64,000 nt of DNA, from contig RPFO01000667.1 in assembly GCA_009746045.1 (NCBI GenBank), positions 4,340,862 to 4,404,861 on the forward strand, in the 5' to 3' direction. Below the pieces are notes generated by a model, which saw only the letters and a program-made list of their open reading frames with translations, searched no databases and was not told the DNA's origin. A program made the position numbers and the translations under genes. The stretch is from Mesostigma viride (taxonomy: Eukaryota > Streptophyta > Mesostigmatophyceae > Mesostigmatales > Mesostigmataceae). Numbering within the stretch: position 1 is the first letter of the stretch; the number at the start of each line of letters is the position of its first letter. Of the stretch, positions 1 to 9,295 are shown piece after piece.

Positions 1-284
1 CGTGAGAGAAGCGTGGGCAAGGGGCGCCCTCCCCGTGGCATATTAAGGGCCCATGGTACCTGTTTCCGATATGATGTAGCTGGCTGGGGCTTTGTACCCT
101 CTGCCTTCTAATGCACGTGTGTATATATGCTATTCCTTTGTGGTGTGCACCACTCTGTGCGCCATGGTGTGCATTATGCGATTCGCTCCTCTGCTGTGTG
201 CACCATGCCGGCCATGATGTCATTCGGCTACGGGCCATGTTGCGCATCATCCCGCGCATTGCATCCATAATCGTGACGCGGCAG

Positions 285-433
285 GCGGAGCAGATCGCCG
301 CGCGCATGGTGACGGAGGACCGCATGAAGGGCTCCATTGACCAGGTGGGCCAACCCCAAGGTGGTGCATCGTCGACGATGAGTTCGCTAGTGAAAAGTAC
401 AATGAATGATGGATTTCTGTGTATGCATCTTGC

Positions 434-490
<57 letters not shown>

Positions 491-1517
491 AGGGAGAAGT
501 TGAAGGGGAGCGGAAGCGGGGGCGGGGGGGGGGGGGGGGGGGGGGGGCGGGGGCGGGGGGGGGGGTCACGAGGGCAAGGGGGCGAGGGTGCGCGGGGCGC
601 GGGGGCGGGAGGGGGCGAGGGCGAGGGCGAGGGCGAGGGCGAGGGCGAGGGCGAGGGCGAGGGCGAGGGCGAGGGCGAGGGCGAGGGCGAGGGCGAGGGC
701 GAGGGCGAGGGCGAGGGCGAGGGCGAGGGCGAGGGCGAGGGCGAGGGCGAGGGCGAGGGCGAGGGGGAGGGCGAGGGACTAGTGGACCGACGTTGCAAGA
801 TGGAAGCTGGTAGGAGAAAGTCGGCGGCCATGGCAACTCGTGCCTCGCACCGATGGAGCCCAGGAAAACGCACCAGACTGTCGTCTCTGGCTTATAGCAC
901 TTTCTCGCTTCGTAGGAGCTGCTTGCTTCATGACACTTCCCCATGCTTTATAACAGTTGCTTGCTTCTGATCAGGGCGCATGTCTCCATTGCTCACCCGG
1001 CGTGATGGCTGATGGTGTGAATGGCGGTTATTTGCAGGTGGACGGCGTGATCCACTTTGAGAAGAACGTGGAAGAGCTGGTGCAGTGGGACCACCAGGTA
1101 TGCCTTCTTTCACCTATTCATTCATGGGTTCATTTGTCTGTCCGTCCGTCCGTCCGTCCGTCCGTCCGTCCGTCCGTCCGTCCGTCCGTCCGTCCGTCCG
1201 TCCGTCCGTCCGTCCGTCCGTCCGTCCGTCCGTCCGTCCGTCCGTCCGTCCGTCCGTCCGTCCGTCCGTCCGTCCGTCCGTCCGTCCGTCCGTCCGTCCG
1301 TCCATCCATCCATCCATCCGTCCGCCCACCCGCACGCCCGTCCCCCCATCCAACCATCCGCCCGCACGCACGCCCATCGGTCTGTCCATTCACTGATTCA
1401 CTCATGCATTGGTTTGTTTGTTTGCTCGTTTGTGCGCCCCTTGGTTCCCTGTGAGCAGATCCAGAACGTCTGCCTGGCGGTCAACTCAATCCTTGAGAAG
1501 ATGGTCAAGAGGGGATG
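285..1517 (+). CDS. CSN4: COP9 signalosome subunit 4, C-terminal exons (partial)
   Basis: Three exons can be read: 285-344 (AEQIAARMVTEDRMKGSIDQ), 1038-1097 (VDGVIHFEKNVEELVQWDHQ) and 1459-1517 (begins IQNVCLAVNSILEKM). Both introns are GT-AG and phase 0. The joined peptide matches the end of the PCI/winged-helix region and the C-terminal helix of CSN4, a scaffold subunit of the COP9 signalosome, which removes NEDD8 from cullin-RING ubiquitin ligases in the nucleus and cytoplasm. The RM-x-GSIDQV wording and the MVKRG ending resemble plant CSN4 more than animal CSN4. The N-terminal part lies beyond the left edge. The start at 285 is an acceptor (CAG at 282-284), not a start codon. The end is uncertain: a strong donor (GTACGT) follows 1517, so a short last exon may exist. 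I infer an active host gene, because frame and splice sites are kept despite very repetitive introns. Confidence 0.8.
437..484. repeat. (GA)n microsatellite in CSN4 intron
   Basis: An uninterrupted GA dinucleotide tract of about 24 units lies in the first visible CSN4 intron (345-1037). Its Arg/Glu-repeat and Ser/Leu-repeat reading frames are artefacts. Confidence 0.95.
520..777. repeat. Poly-G and (GAGGGC)n hexanucleotide array in CSN4 intron
   Basis: A G-rich stretch (about 520-612, including long G runs) leads into roughly 27 tandem copies of GAGGGC (about 613-777). The array is strongly strand-asymmetric, purine on the plus strand. The G runs could form G-quadruplexes in DNA or pre-mRNA, which is inference. 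It lies wholly inside the 693-bp intron. Confidence 0.95.
1138..1301. repeat. (TCCG)n tetranucleotide array in second CSN4 intron
   Basis: About 41 copies of TCCG fill nearly half of the 361-bp intron at 1098-1458, followed by decaying TCCA units. The array reads openly in several frames as Pro-Ser-Val-Arg or Asp-Gly-Arg-Thr repeats; these are not genes. Confidence 0.95.
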
Positions 1518-1939
1518 GTACGTAATGGAGGTGATGGGAGCATTTAATGTGGGGATCGTCAAGAGAGGGTGGTGTGTATACTGCTGCAGCGAAGGGGATG
1601 GCCAAGGGAGGATGGTGTGTGGGGATGGTTCAGAGGTGATGGTGTGTGGGCGGCCTCAGATAAGGGAGCACCTATGATTAGGGTGATGCTGACAATTCAA
1701 TGCAGAAGTATCGTACCCAAATATGAGTGGAAAAAATAGAAGTACTATACACACCTAATATGATGTGTTATACCTCATTATCCATCAGGTATTTTAAGAC
1801 CGAATAGCATCCTGTGGAAGGGCAAGGTGCAGTACAGTTCCGAGCACACCTGCAAGCTTCTATCATATCAGCTTGTGGTATATCATGCATAGCTTGGTGC
1901 CTATCTGTGGTGGCCTGCTTAAATGCATTTATGGCACAG

Positions 1940-2076
1940 ATCATGCCAAAGGTCCTATGTTCGATTCCTTGCTGGTAGCTTCTGGGCTTTCTTACTTTCT
2001 GTGTTCTGTGGAATCTCATATTTGGGCCGCCAGCGTTTCTACGTTTGTTGCTTTCTGATCTGACGACAGTATAAGA
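1940..2076. repeat. Dispersed repeat, copy 1 of a pair
   Basis: About 135 bp here are some 90% identical to 2377-2512, in the same orientation. Both contain GTTCGATTCC, which resembles a tRNA-gene B box, so a tRNA-derived SINE is possible. The flanking bases do not fold as a T arm and no clear A box is present, so I leave it unclassified. The surrounding 1.68-3.47 kb holds no gene I recognise. Confidence 0.7.
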
Positions 2077-2376
2077 TTGGTTGATATTATTTAGTATCGG
2101 CTATGTCCTCTTGGTTTGTACGTCAAACTACAACCAGATTCCAGACGTGGTCAACCCGCCTACTTCAGCGATGCTAGAATATCGCGTAGGTTGGCGCATT
2201 AGTACTCCTGCGCACTTAGCTCTCTAGTGGTGAGTCATCTTCTATAGATTCAGCAATATCAGGCATATATTCAGCAATATTGGCACCCCTCTCCAGTAAA
2301 GAGGTTTTTCGCAATTGGGCTGTTTCGAAGCGTTAAGTGAGATGCCTTCGGATCAGGAGACTCACACAGCCGCGAA

Positions 2377-2512
2377 ATCATGCCAAAGGTCCTATGTTCG
2401 ATTCCTTGCTCGTAGCTTCTGGGCTTTCTTATTTTCTGTGTTCCGCGGAATCTCATATTTGGGCTGCTAGCGTTTTCACGTTTGTTGCTTTCTGATCTGA
2501 CGACAAGATAAG
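2377..2512. repeat. Dispersed repeat, copy 2 of a pair
   Basis: This is a direct repeat of 1940-2076 with scattered substitutions. The shared segment starts at ATCATGCCAAAGGTCC and ends at CTGACGACA in both copies. Confidence 0.7.
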
Positions 2513-3473
2513 GCACTACATTTACAACATGTATCATACGAAAGTGGATCAGGGACTGGAATCAGAGCTCTGCAAAAGCTAAGCATGGCACTGTCACTGT
2601 CACTTTCCTGGGCTTCAGTTGTGTTGTGTTACTGGAGCAGCTCTTTGATACAGCAGTGCATTCTGTGGACTTTACAGGACCATTAACAGAAACTTAATCA
2701 AGGCATCTAACATTAAAGTTGCTTGTACCCCGCTTCCTTCGGCTATGCTTTATAAACTGTGTGCCCCTCATGCGTCGTTTCAGCATCGGGGCTGGGCTCA
2801 TCACTTCAGCGGGCGAGTCACAAGCATAGGCGGACTTGGTCTAAATGAGCTGGATTTTGCATGCACATTATGTTAGTGTTGTGGAAGACCGAGCTTTGGA
2901 CGACCAAGCTTTGAACGATCAAGACCAATCGTTGGACGGTCTAATGGCATACACTGCGCACAGGAGCCTGCAGCAATCTGAAGCGCCTAGAGGAGTTACA
3001 CGTTTTTGCTTGCCCTCGTCTATCGTGTGTAGTGGGACATGATGGTGTCGAAACTTCTGCCCAGCAATTGCGGCAGGAAGAGCCGCCGGTGATAACTTTG
3101 TTGTCTCCTTGATAACTGGCTGTGGGGGACTTGCAGTTGGTTGCACCCATAACTGGCTTGGAGCCCAAAGTGCGGTCGAGAGCGTGAACACACAGGGAAC
3201 TTGAATGAATGAATAAACTAGAGTTGATTTTATTTTCGCAGTCCCGTTGGGGAACCGCGGAGCACTTCTAGTGCCTTCCATCCCTGTTTGTTGCACAATG
3301 AGAAGGGGGCAGAGACACCCGCCTTCCCTCATGTCCGAAGGCAAGCCACAGTTGCCGTCAACACTACTCACAGGAAGAGTCTGCATTTACTGTGGGTGCA
3401 CTAGGACCGAAGTGTGGGGATATACAGGCGGGTGCATTGTCTGAAGAAACGTTAAAAACGGGCATAGCCAACC

Positions 3474-3550
3474 CAGTAGTAGCTCAGTAGTAGCTCATAA
3501 GTAGCTCAGTAGTAGCTGGCTGTCTCGACTTGATAGCCAGCTCAGTAGTA
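3474..3550. repeat. Imperfect AGTAGCTC tandem repeat
   Basis: Several imperfect copies of AGTAGCTCAGT occur over about 75 bp. The preceding 2.54-3.47 kb has open frames on both strands, but none shows a domain or biased composition that supports a gene. Confidence 0.6.
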
Positions 3551-3819
3551 GTCGGCTGCTTGAGCCATATACTAAGCGCGGTGCCATCTAGGTTGTGGCC
3601 AGCTGCAGGGGGCGGGGCCGCGGGGCACACAGTTACACAAACCCAATGCTGCCCTTATTTGAGCCACAGCAAGCCTGCCCCTGGTTGTTCAGGTCCACAT
3701 TGATTAATTAATTGCACCCGGTGGGGAGTCACGGAGCATTAACCCCGATGGATGGATGGGTGGGTACACGCAATCCTACCGGTCTAATCTATCTAGCTGC
3801 AAAAACAATCCTACTCTAT

Positions 3820-3875
3820 CAAGGAGACAACCAGCGCAGGCCAGAAATCGGGAGAATCCGGACCATGGTAGCTCG
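3820..3875 (+). repeat. SINE-like element, 5' part of a split copy
   Basis: These 56 bp (CAAGGAGACAACCAGCG to ATGGTAGCTCG) match the first 56 bp of the complete 249-bp copy at 35373-35621. The element resumes at 4433 after an inserted non-LTR fragment (3876-4421). The 11-bp sequence ATGGTAGCTCG occurs on both sides of the insert, as expected for a target-site duplication. Confidence 0.75.
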
Positions 3876-4421
3876 GAGCCGGTTTACTGGAAGGGGGCGG
3901 CCATCTACGTCGGCCACAAGCCCTGGCATGCGACCCCTGCGGCCCCAACGACTCCAGACGCCCCAGCTTAGGGGAATACAGCAGTAGTAGTGTAGAATAG
4001 ATAGACCGTGGCCATGTACATGTAAGCCTCCTACCGGCTCTATACCAGCTGATTCACGAGTATTATTTAGCCATGTACATGTGTGCCTATGATGTGCCAC
4101 ACTCCAGATGATGCCTAGCTTTATCTAGTTATGCTGTGCCCATGCCGCAGAGAGATGCTCTCTGCTGAGATGCCACGCTCTAGCTCTTGTATAGCTATGC
4201 TGATCTTCCCCCCCATGACAGGCTCCCCCTTAGCTGGGCATAGCTTGATAGATCATGGGGATGCAGGTGCCCTGGTGCACCTAGAGCAAGTGTCGTTTAC
4301 ATTCCCACCCTTGCAGGAAGTAGCTTAGAATGTATTATAGGCCATATGCCCCTTCTCAAGGGCTATGTGCTACATATACTCCCAACGGAGTTATGTTCCT
4401 AATTAATTAATTAATTAATTA
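3876..4421 (+). mobile_element. 5'-truncated non-LTR retrotransposon fragment with (TTAA)n tail
   Basis: This 546-bp insert splits a SINE-like unit and is flanked by the 11-bp direct repeat ATGGTAGCTCG (3865-3875 and 4422-4432). It ends in about five TTAA units (4401-4421). Target duplication plus a short tandem tail is the signature of target-primed reverse transcription with 5' truncation. A short open frame near its left end (ending about 3971) may be the last residues of a reverse transcriptase ORF, but it is too short to prove. The rest looks like 3' UTR. Confidence 0.7.
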
Positions 4422-4432
4422 ATGGTAGCTCG

Positions 4433-4568
4433 AGCCTGCGCCGTTATCTTGTCCGCGTTTTCGATTCGTTCAGGATGATGAATATGAATGGAGATGGAAA
4501 TGTGCAGCCTTGTTCATTGGAATTATGGCTGGCTTACGTGTAGAGCGACTAGATGACCTAGACGGTGG
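4433..4568 (+). repeat. SINE-like element, 3' part of the split copy
   Basis: This continues the unit begun at 3820 and matches 35430-35565. It is cut at GACGGTGG, where a different repeat (4569-4699) begins, so about the last 56 bp of the 249-bp consensus are missing. Confidence 0.75.
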
Positions 4569-4699
4569 TGTCGCGTACTCGTGCCAAACTCCCTGCACTG
4601 ACAGTAGCCCACGACCTCGTTAGCCCTCATGAGGTATGGCTGCATGGTGATCGATGGGCCACATGCTAGCCTTACCCCACTAGTGCTGCCCACTTTTCT
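4569..4699. repeat. Direct repeat, shorter copy of a possible Gypsy LTR piece
   Basis: These 131 bp are nearly identical to 5843-5975, which differs mainly by two extra bases. The second copy abuts a polypyrimidine tract (polypurine on the minus strand) beside the minus-strand Gypsy remnant, so these may be LTR pieces of that element. That assignment is inference. Confidence 0.6.
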
Positions 4700-4875
4700 A
4701 AGATGAGAAGCCAGTGCCAACTGCACTTCTCAGAAGGTGAGACCTGAGAATGAGGTATGACTAGGTTAGGCTTCACACTGGGTTCTTTGTTGCAAATGAA
4801 ATGAACGTTTATTACCAAAATATTACCAATACTCTACCTAACTTGGCAGCTCTGTTTCAGCAATAGCTGGGCTCG

Positions 4876-5496
4876 ATGAAAGAAAAGAAGGGCTGGCCAC
4901 ACTTGCCACGCACCACCATAACCAAGACAGAGTTCAAAGATCCACACAGAGCTACATCCAACGCCCTGGTGGAAAGACACACTTATCCCAATGATTGCCT
5001 CTCACTTACGCAATATCTTGCGTCAGCCTTACCTCGTAGCCACGCTCAGTATCTGATCCTGACGACAACCGCTTTGTCGTCCATACTGCTTCAATTACAC
5101 CAAAGCTACTCCGTGGCACTCGTCTTTGGTCAGCACCAAGACCTAAAAGTACACAAAATCCTAAGTCGTTGTCTGCTGCAACTACTCCCTGTTCCGCATA
5201 TGAAACATATCATCTATCACTTTCTCTTCAGACGACAAAATCAACTAGACAACCTGCGTAGGCCAGAAATCCCAGACGACAAAATGCCCTTGTCGCAGAT
5301 CACTCCAGGGTCGGCTTGCCGACCCCTGAGCTTGCCAAACAACTATATCACCAAGCATGTACGACAACTAGCTGGCCCTGACGAGAAAAGCTGCCTCGTC
5401 GCATTCACAAAAAGTGGCTTGCCAGCCTGCCGAATATCAATGCCAAGATTGCGCGACATTATCTACCTGCAGCGGACAGTTCTCGAGATCAGTTAA
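4876..5496 (+). CDS. Open frame of unknown nature, probably not a gene
   Basis: A 206-codon open frame with mixed composition and no motif, signal peptide or domain I recognise. It contains many GACGACAA words, which give the frame a repeated look. Part of it (around 5259) resembles the start of the SINE-like repeat, so it probably lies in old repeat DNA. No introns or conserved neighbours support coding. It is listed only because it is the longest open frame in this stretch. Confidence 0.12.
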   Translation: MKEKKGWPHLPRTTITKTEFKDPHRATSNALVERHTYPNDCLSLTQYLASALPRSHAQYLILTTTALSSILLQLHQSYSVALVFGQHQDLKVHKILSRCLLQLLPVPHMKHIIYHFLFRRQNQLDNLRRPEIPDDKMPLSQITPGSACRPLSLPNNYITKHVRQLAGPDEKSCLVAFTKSGLPACRISMPRLRDIIYLQRTVLEIS

Positions 5497-5842
5497 GCGC
5501 CAGTGTGCGTGCACGTGCATGTGCAGCCTGCACGACCCGCATAATTGCCAGGCTGGCAGCCTAGCTTGGGCCGTGTTGTAGTCCAGCAGCCAGTGCGTGC
5601 TGCTTGCCAGCGTTGGCACGGACCTCCTGGTGACGCATGTCAGTACCGCTGTCAACTCCCAGTGCTGCGCGGCGCGCTACGGCGCATGCGTTGCTCCGGT
5701 AAGGCCCAAATGCCAAAGGCGTAACAACTCGCACACGCGCAATGCCTAGCTGCCTCGCCTCGTACCCCGGGCCGGCCGCGTGCATGGCGGCCCCGCGTAA
5801 TCTGAGCCAATACTCGTGCGAATCGGAACGGCGTGCAACAGC

Positions 5843-5975
5843 TGTCGCGTACTCGTGCCAAACTCCCTGCACTGACAGTAGCCCACGACCTCGTTAGCCC
5901 TCATGAGGTATGGCTGCATATGGTGATCGATGGGCCACATGCTAGCCTTACCCCACTAGTGCTGCCCACTTTTCT
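5843..5975. repeat. Direct repeat, second copy (candidate end of a Gypsy LTR)
   Basis: Near-identical to 4569-4699. On the minus strand it begins immediately after a purine run (GCGAGGGGGGG, about 5976-5986), which is where the 3' LTR of the minus-strand Gypsy element would start. The other LTR end is not defined; it could extend left to about 5500. Confidence 0.5.
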
Positions 5976-7854
5976 CCCCCCCCTCGCTACCAAGGCTTTT
6001 GCTGGGTAGCGAGCAACAAAGAGGCAATAGCTGCTTGAATCGCATGGGTGGTGAACCCCGCAGCAATTCACACAGGGCAAAACCAGGAACCCTCAGGTAC
6101 CTGAGACAGAGGCGGGGTTGAAGGCAGTGAAGATGCCAGCCGCAGTTGCAGTGATCACACAGCAACATGACCTCAGGCTGGTCGACCCGGTGACAAATTT
6201 GACACTGCGCATCGCGGATGCGCCTAGCGGTGTGCGGCTGGATGCTCCGTGCCAGGTGGGGCATGGAGCAAGGAGACACGGGTTCGACCCATTGTCAGTG
6301 GTCTTACTACCATCCGCACCTTCAAGGACGGCCACCCCCGAAGGCTTAATATCCTCAATGCGAAGGATGGTGGGCCCGGCCGTGACGTCCAGCGTGTGTT
6401 GGGGTTGAGTCCGCAGAAACACATACTGGCCGGGGTGGAACTGCAGCCGCCTGGCCATATACTTGCCACCCCGTCGCTGGGCGTACCGCAGTGTGTCGCG
6501 GTGCTGCGCGATCAACAGATTGTTCATCGCGATGGGCATCACCTTCTTAAATGTGGCGGCGCGCGCCACAACCTCAGTCCCGCAGCCACTCATTGGCGTC
6601 ATATCCCGCCATTGAATCGGCCATGGGGGTGAGCTTCCTGCACCTCAGAGGGCAACAATGGTGCCCGACCAAATAGCAGAAAATAGGGGGAGAACTAGGC
6701 GAGGGATTCTTGTTGTGGGCTCATCCGGTAGCCCATGGCGATCCAGGGTAGTTCCCTATCCCAGGTGCATGGCCACAAGTGCTGCTTGCAACGCCCACTT
6801 GCGCAGCGCCTGTTTGACTGTCTGAACCAAACGCTCAGCCAGCCCATTGGCCTGAGGGTGCTCCCGCGACGTGTGCCGATGATCGATGGAGCAGGAATCC
6901 AATAGCTCTTGAAATTCCTCACGAAATTCCCCGCCTTGGTCTGAAACCACCTCCGCCGGTGCCCCATACCGAGCAATAACATCCAGGAAGTAGGTGGCGG
7001 TGGTGGCGGCGTGCTTGTCGGCCGGGTATAGGGGAATCAGTTCCAGCCACTTGCTGAACGATTCCACACACACCATGACGTAACGGTTGCCGGAAGTGCT
7101 GAGCTCAAAGGGCCCACACAAGTCGACGTGCCACCGGTAGAACAAGCCCCGGATGGGCAAGCTCATGAGCTCCTTGTCATGATGGTCCAGGTTGAAACGC
7201 GCTTTCGCGCGAGCACACTCAGCACAACTGGCTACCTGCCGTGCTATGGCATGCTTCATGCCCGCCCACCAATACACCCCACGCACCATGCATGGCACCT
7301 GTGCGGTTTGCACCCATGTGCCCAAACCGCTCATGGTAATGTGCAACGAGGGCAGCACGCTTGTCAGGGGGCGGCACGATCAGCTTGCGGCGCCCCACAA
7401 GCTTGTAGACCTGGTTGCCCTCCCAGGTATAATTCACAGCCTGGCGCTCCACGCGCTCTTGCTCGGCTTGCCTCTGCGTCGGTGTCCAGTCAGCAGGGGC
7501 TGGAGAGGAAGGCAACCCCTGCACCCGCTCGAGAACCCTCCCATCCAGCCACACGTCCCCAGCGCAGCACTCCACCGCAATGGCGGCAGCATGCAGCACC
7601 ACACAGCCCATATGCTCGCCGGATCCACCGGCTGCGCAAGCGTGTCTTCAGCCAAAGGAAGAAACATCACGCCCTGGGATGGCGTGAAAGCCGGTGGCCG
7701 TACGGGATTGGCGTAGCTCGCAAACTCCGCCACGGCATCACTGCAGGAAAGCCATCGCGACTCGGAATCGCATGGCCCGGTTGCGTTGACAAAGACGACT
7801 GAGCCCTGTGGTCCCTCCGCGCCCTGCGCTCGCACCCCCGTCCGGTCCTCTGAC
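5976..7854 (-). pseudogene. Ty3/Gypsy Pol remnant: integrase plus C-terminal PHD finger
   Basis: Reading leftward there is a degenerate RNaseH-to-integrase linker (about 7.85-7.4 kb), an HHCC zinc module (HERFGHMG, then CAEC), an integrase core with WHVDLCGPF, VVSDQGGEF and HPQANGLAERLVQ (the D, D and E positions), then a C-terminal domain with FHPGQYVFLRTQ and a beta-rich tail. Next comes a PHD finger: CQICH, MLLCDHCNCGWHLHC, then WFCPV in a shifted frame. PHD fingers read histone H3 tails; on an integrase this could direct insertion, as chromodomains do in chromoviruses (inference). At least three frameshifts break the ORF, and a TGA replaces the last zinc ligand. Reverse transcriptase is absent, because the Copia-like element begins at 7855. 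Confidence 0.8.
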
Positions 7855-8548
7855 AGTTAACGTTTTTAAACGCAATGTATAAGGATATGGCTGCAATGCA
7901 GCAATGTGTGAATGTGGTTGGAACGGAGCTTTGTTAAAATTGGATAATGTTACAGCGCTCACACACTTGAGGCTTATACACGAGTTTGCCAAGTCAAGGC
8001 AACACACGTGAGGCGGGCTCGCAAGAGATGCCCAATTGGCACTGGCCTATTCTTTATATACTTGTGCACTGTGCTTTGCTAGTCCTGAGCAGCCTAGGAG
8101 GCCTGCTCAGTAATAACACTCCCGGTACAGTATTCACTACCTGTACAGCGCCCAGTTCCTATACAGTAGGTCTGCCATACAGGCACAGTGACCACAGAGT
8201 ACAGTCCACAGTGATTATTGCATCTGCACCTAGAAGTCCAGGACTAAGCCTGCGGTACCAACAGACCACAGGTTAAGGTTCCTATTTCCTGCGTACGACG
8301 TATTAATCCAATACCGTCGTAGGTTCAGCACCTAATTCCTGTCAGCCCAGGAATTACTGTCGACCCCATATGTCGTCGGCAAATATTCACGTCCGACTTA
8401 GAAGAACAGCCGGCTCGCGCTCGCGCGCGACCGGGAAGTCGGAACGCCATAACTTTCTTGATACTTGTCGGAATGAACTCGTTCCGGTGCCGCTGGAATC
8501 GCAGAGATATGCCGAATCAGGATCACGCCAATGCGCTTGGCGTTAACT
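7855..8548 (-). repeat. 3' LTR of Copia-like element 1
   Basis: Some 97% identical by eye to 15158-15847, with a few substitutions and small indels. It starts AGTTAACG and ends CGTTAACT, so the termini are mutually inverted, but they are not the usual TG...CA. Confidence 0.9.
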
Positions 8549-9295
8549 CCAATCCTTTCTTTTCTTGAGCTGTAGCAGCTCACACAAGTCTACATACAAA
8601 CACACACAATGGGTACTGGACATCCTCCCCGACTACAAGTCACAACCCGCTGGGCATGACAGTCAGCTTGGATTCCTTATTATATGTACATAGCACCCAT
8701 ACTGGTTCAGGAGCACAAACAAATTACAATGAGTCCCTATCCCTTCACGGGAGGCTCGTTGTGTTACCCATGTACAAGAGGTTGGCCAACTGTGGCAGCC
8801 CATAGGTGTTCAGCTAAGAACTTGAGAAGTATGTACAACCTTCAGGACCTTAGGCGAAACCCCACAGATCACCCACAACAGCTCATCAGAAAACATTGCT
8901 GACCCCCAGACGGGAGTCGGCGCCGGTCTGCTGCCCCTTATCGAACCAGACACAACATCTACGCGAAGCACATGCAAAACACAAGCTCCTATACTCGTTC
9001 CAACCGTGGAAAATCAGGGGACCTGTCGCCACCTCACCAGCATGGTGGATGGGTCAGCCAGTCCGTGAAACTCCGCCTTAAGACGGCACCAGGGAATCGA
9101 ACCCCGCCCACAAACCACAGATCTGGGGAAACCTCAGACTGAGATGAAAACCCCAGATAGACATCTCTCCATCAGAGACAATGTCAGACATTCCCACACC
9201 AGAGACATGTCTCACCCCTCAAGGTGTGCTCAGGATTATGTACAATCAAGCTCCCAGCCTGATATCCAGAGACTTAAGCACCCAGCTCTCAGCTT

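Noticed and set aside
387..970. Long open frames rich in Pro-Arg, Ser-Pro, Gly-Glu or Ala-Arg
   Set aside because: They are translations of the (GA)n and (GAGGGC)n arrays in six frames and lie inside a CSN4 intron.
1057..1677. Open frames of Pro-Ser-Val-Arg or Asp-Gly-Arg-Thr repeats
   Set aside because: Translations of the (TCCG)n tetranucleotide array in an intron.
1940..2512. tRNA gene or tRNA-derived SINE, because of GTTCGATTCC
   Set aside because: The bases around it do not pair as a T arm and no convincing A box lies at the right distance; kept only as a dispersed repeat.
5259..5290. Another SINE copy (GACAACCTGCGTAGGCCAG)
   Set aside because: Only about 25 bp resemble the element, with mismatches and no continuation.
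7128..7802. A 224-residue plus-strand protein
   Set aside because: It is the antisense of the Gypsy integrase region, which has clear motifs on the minus strand.
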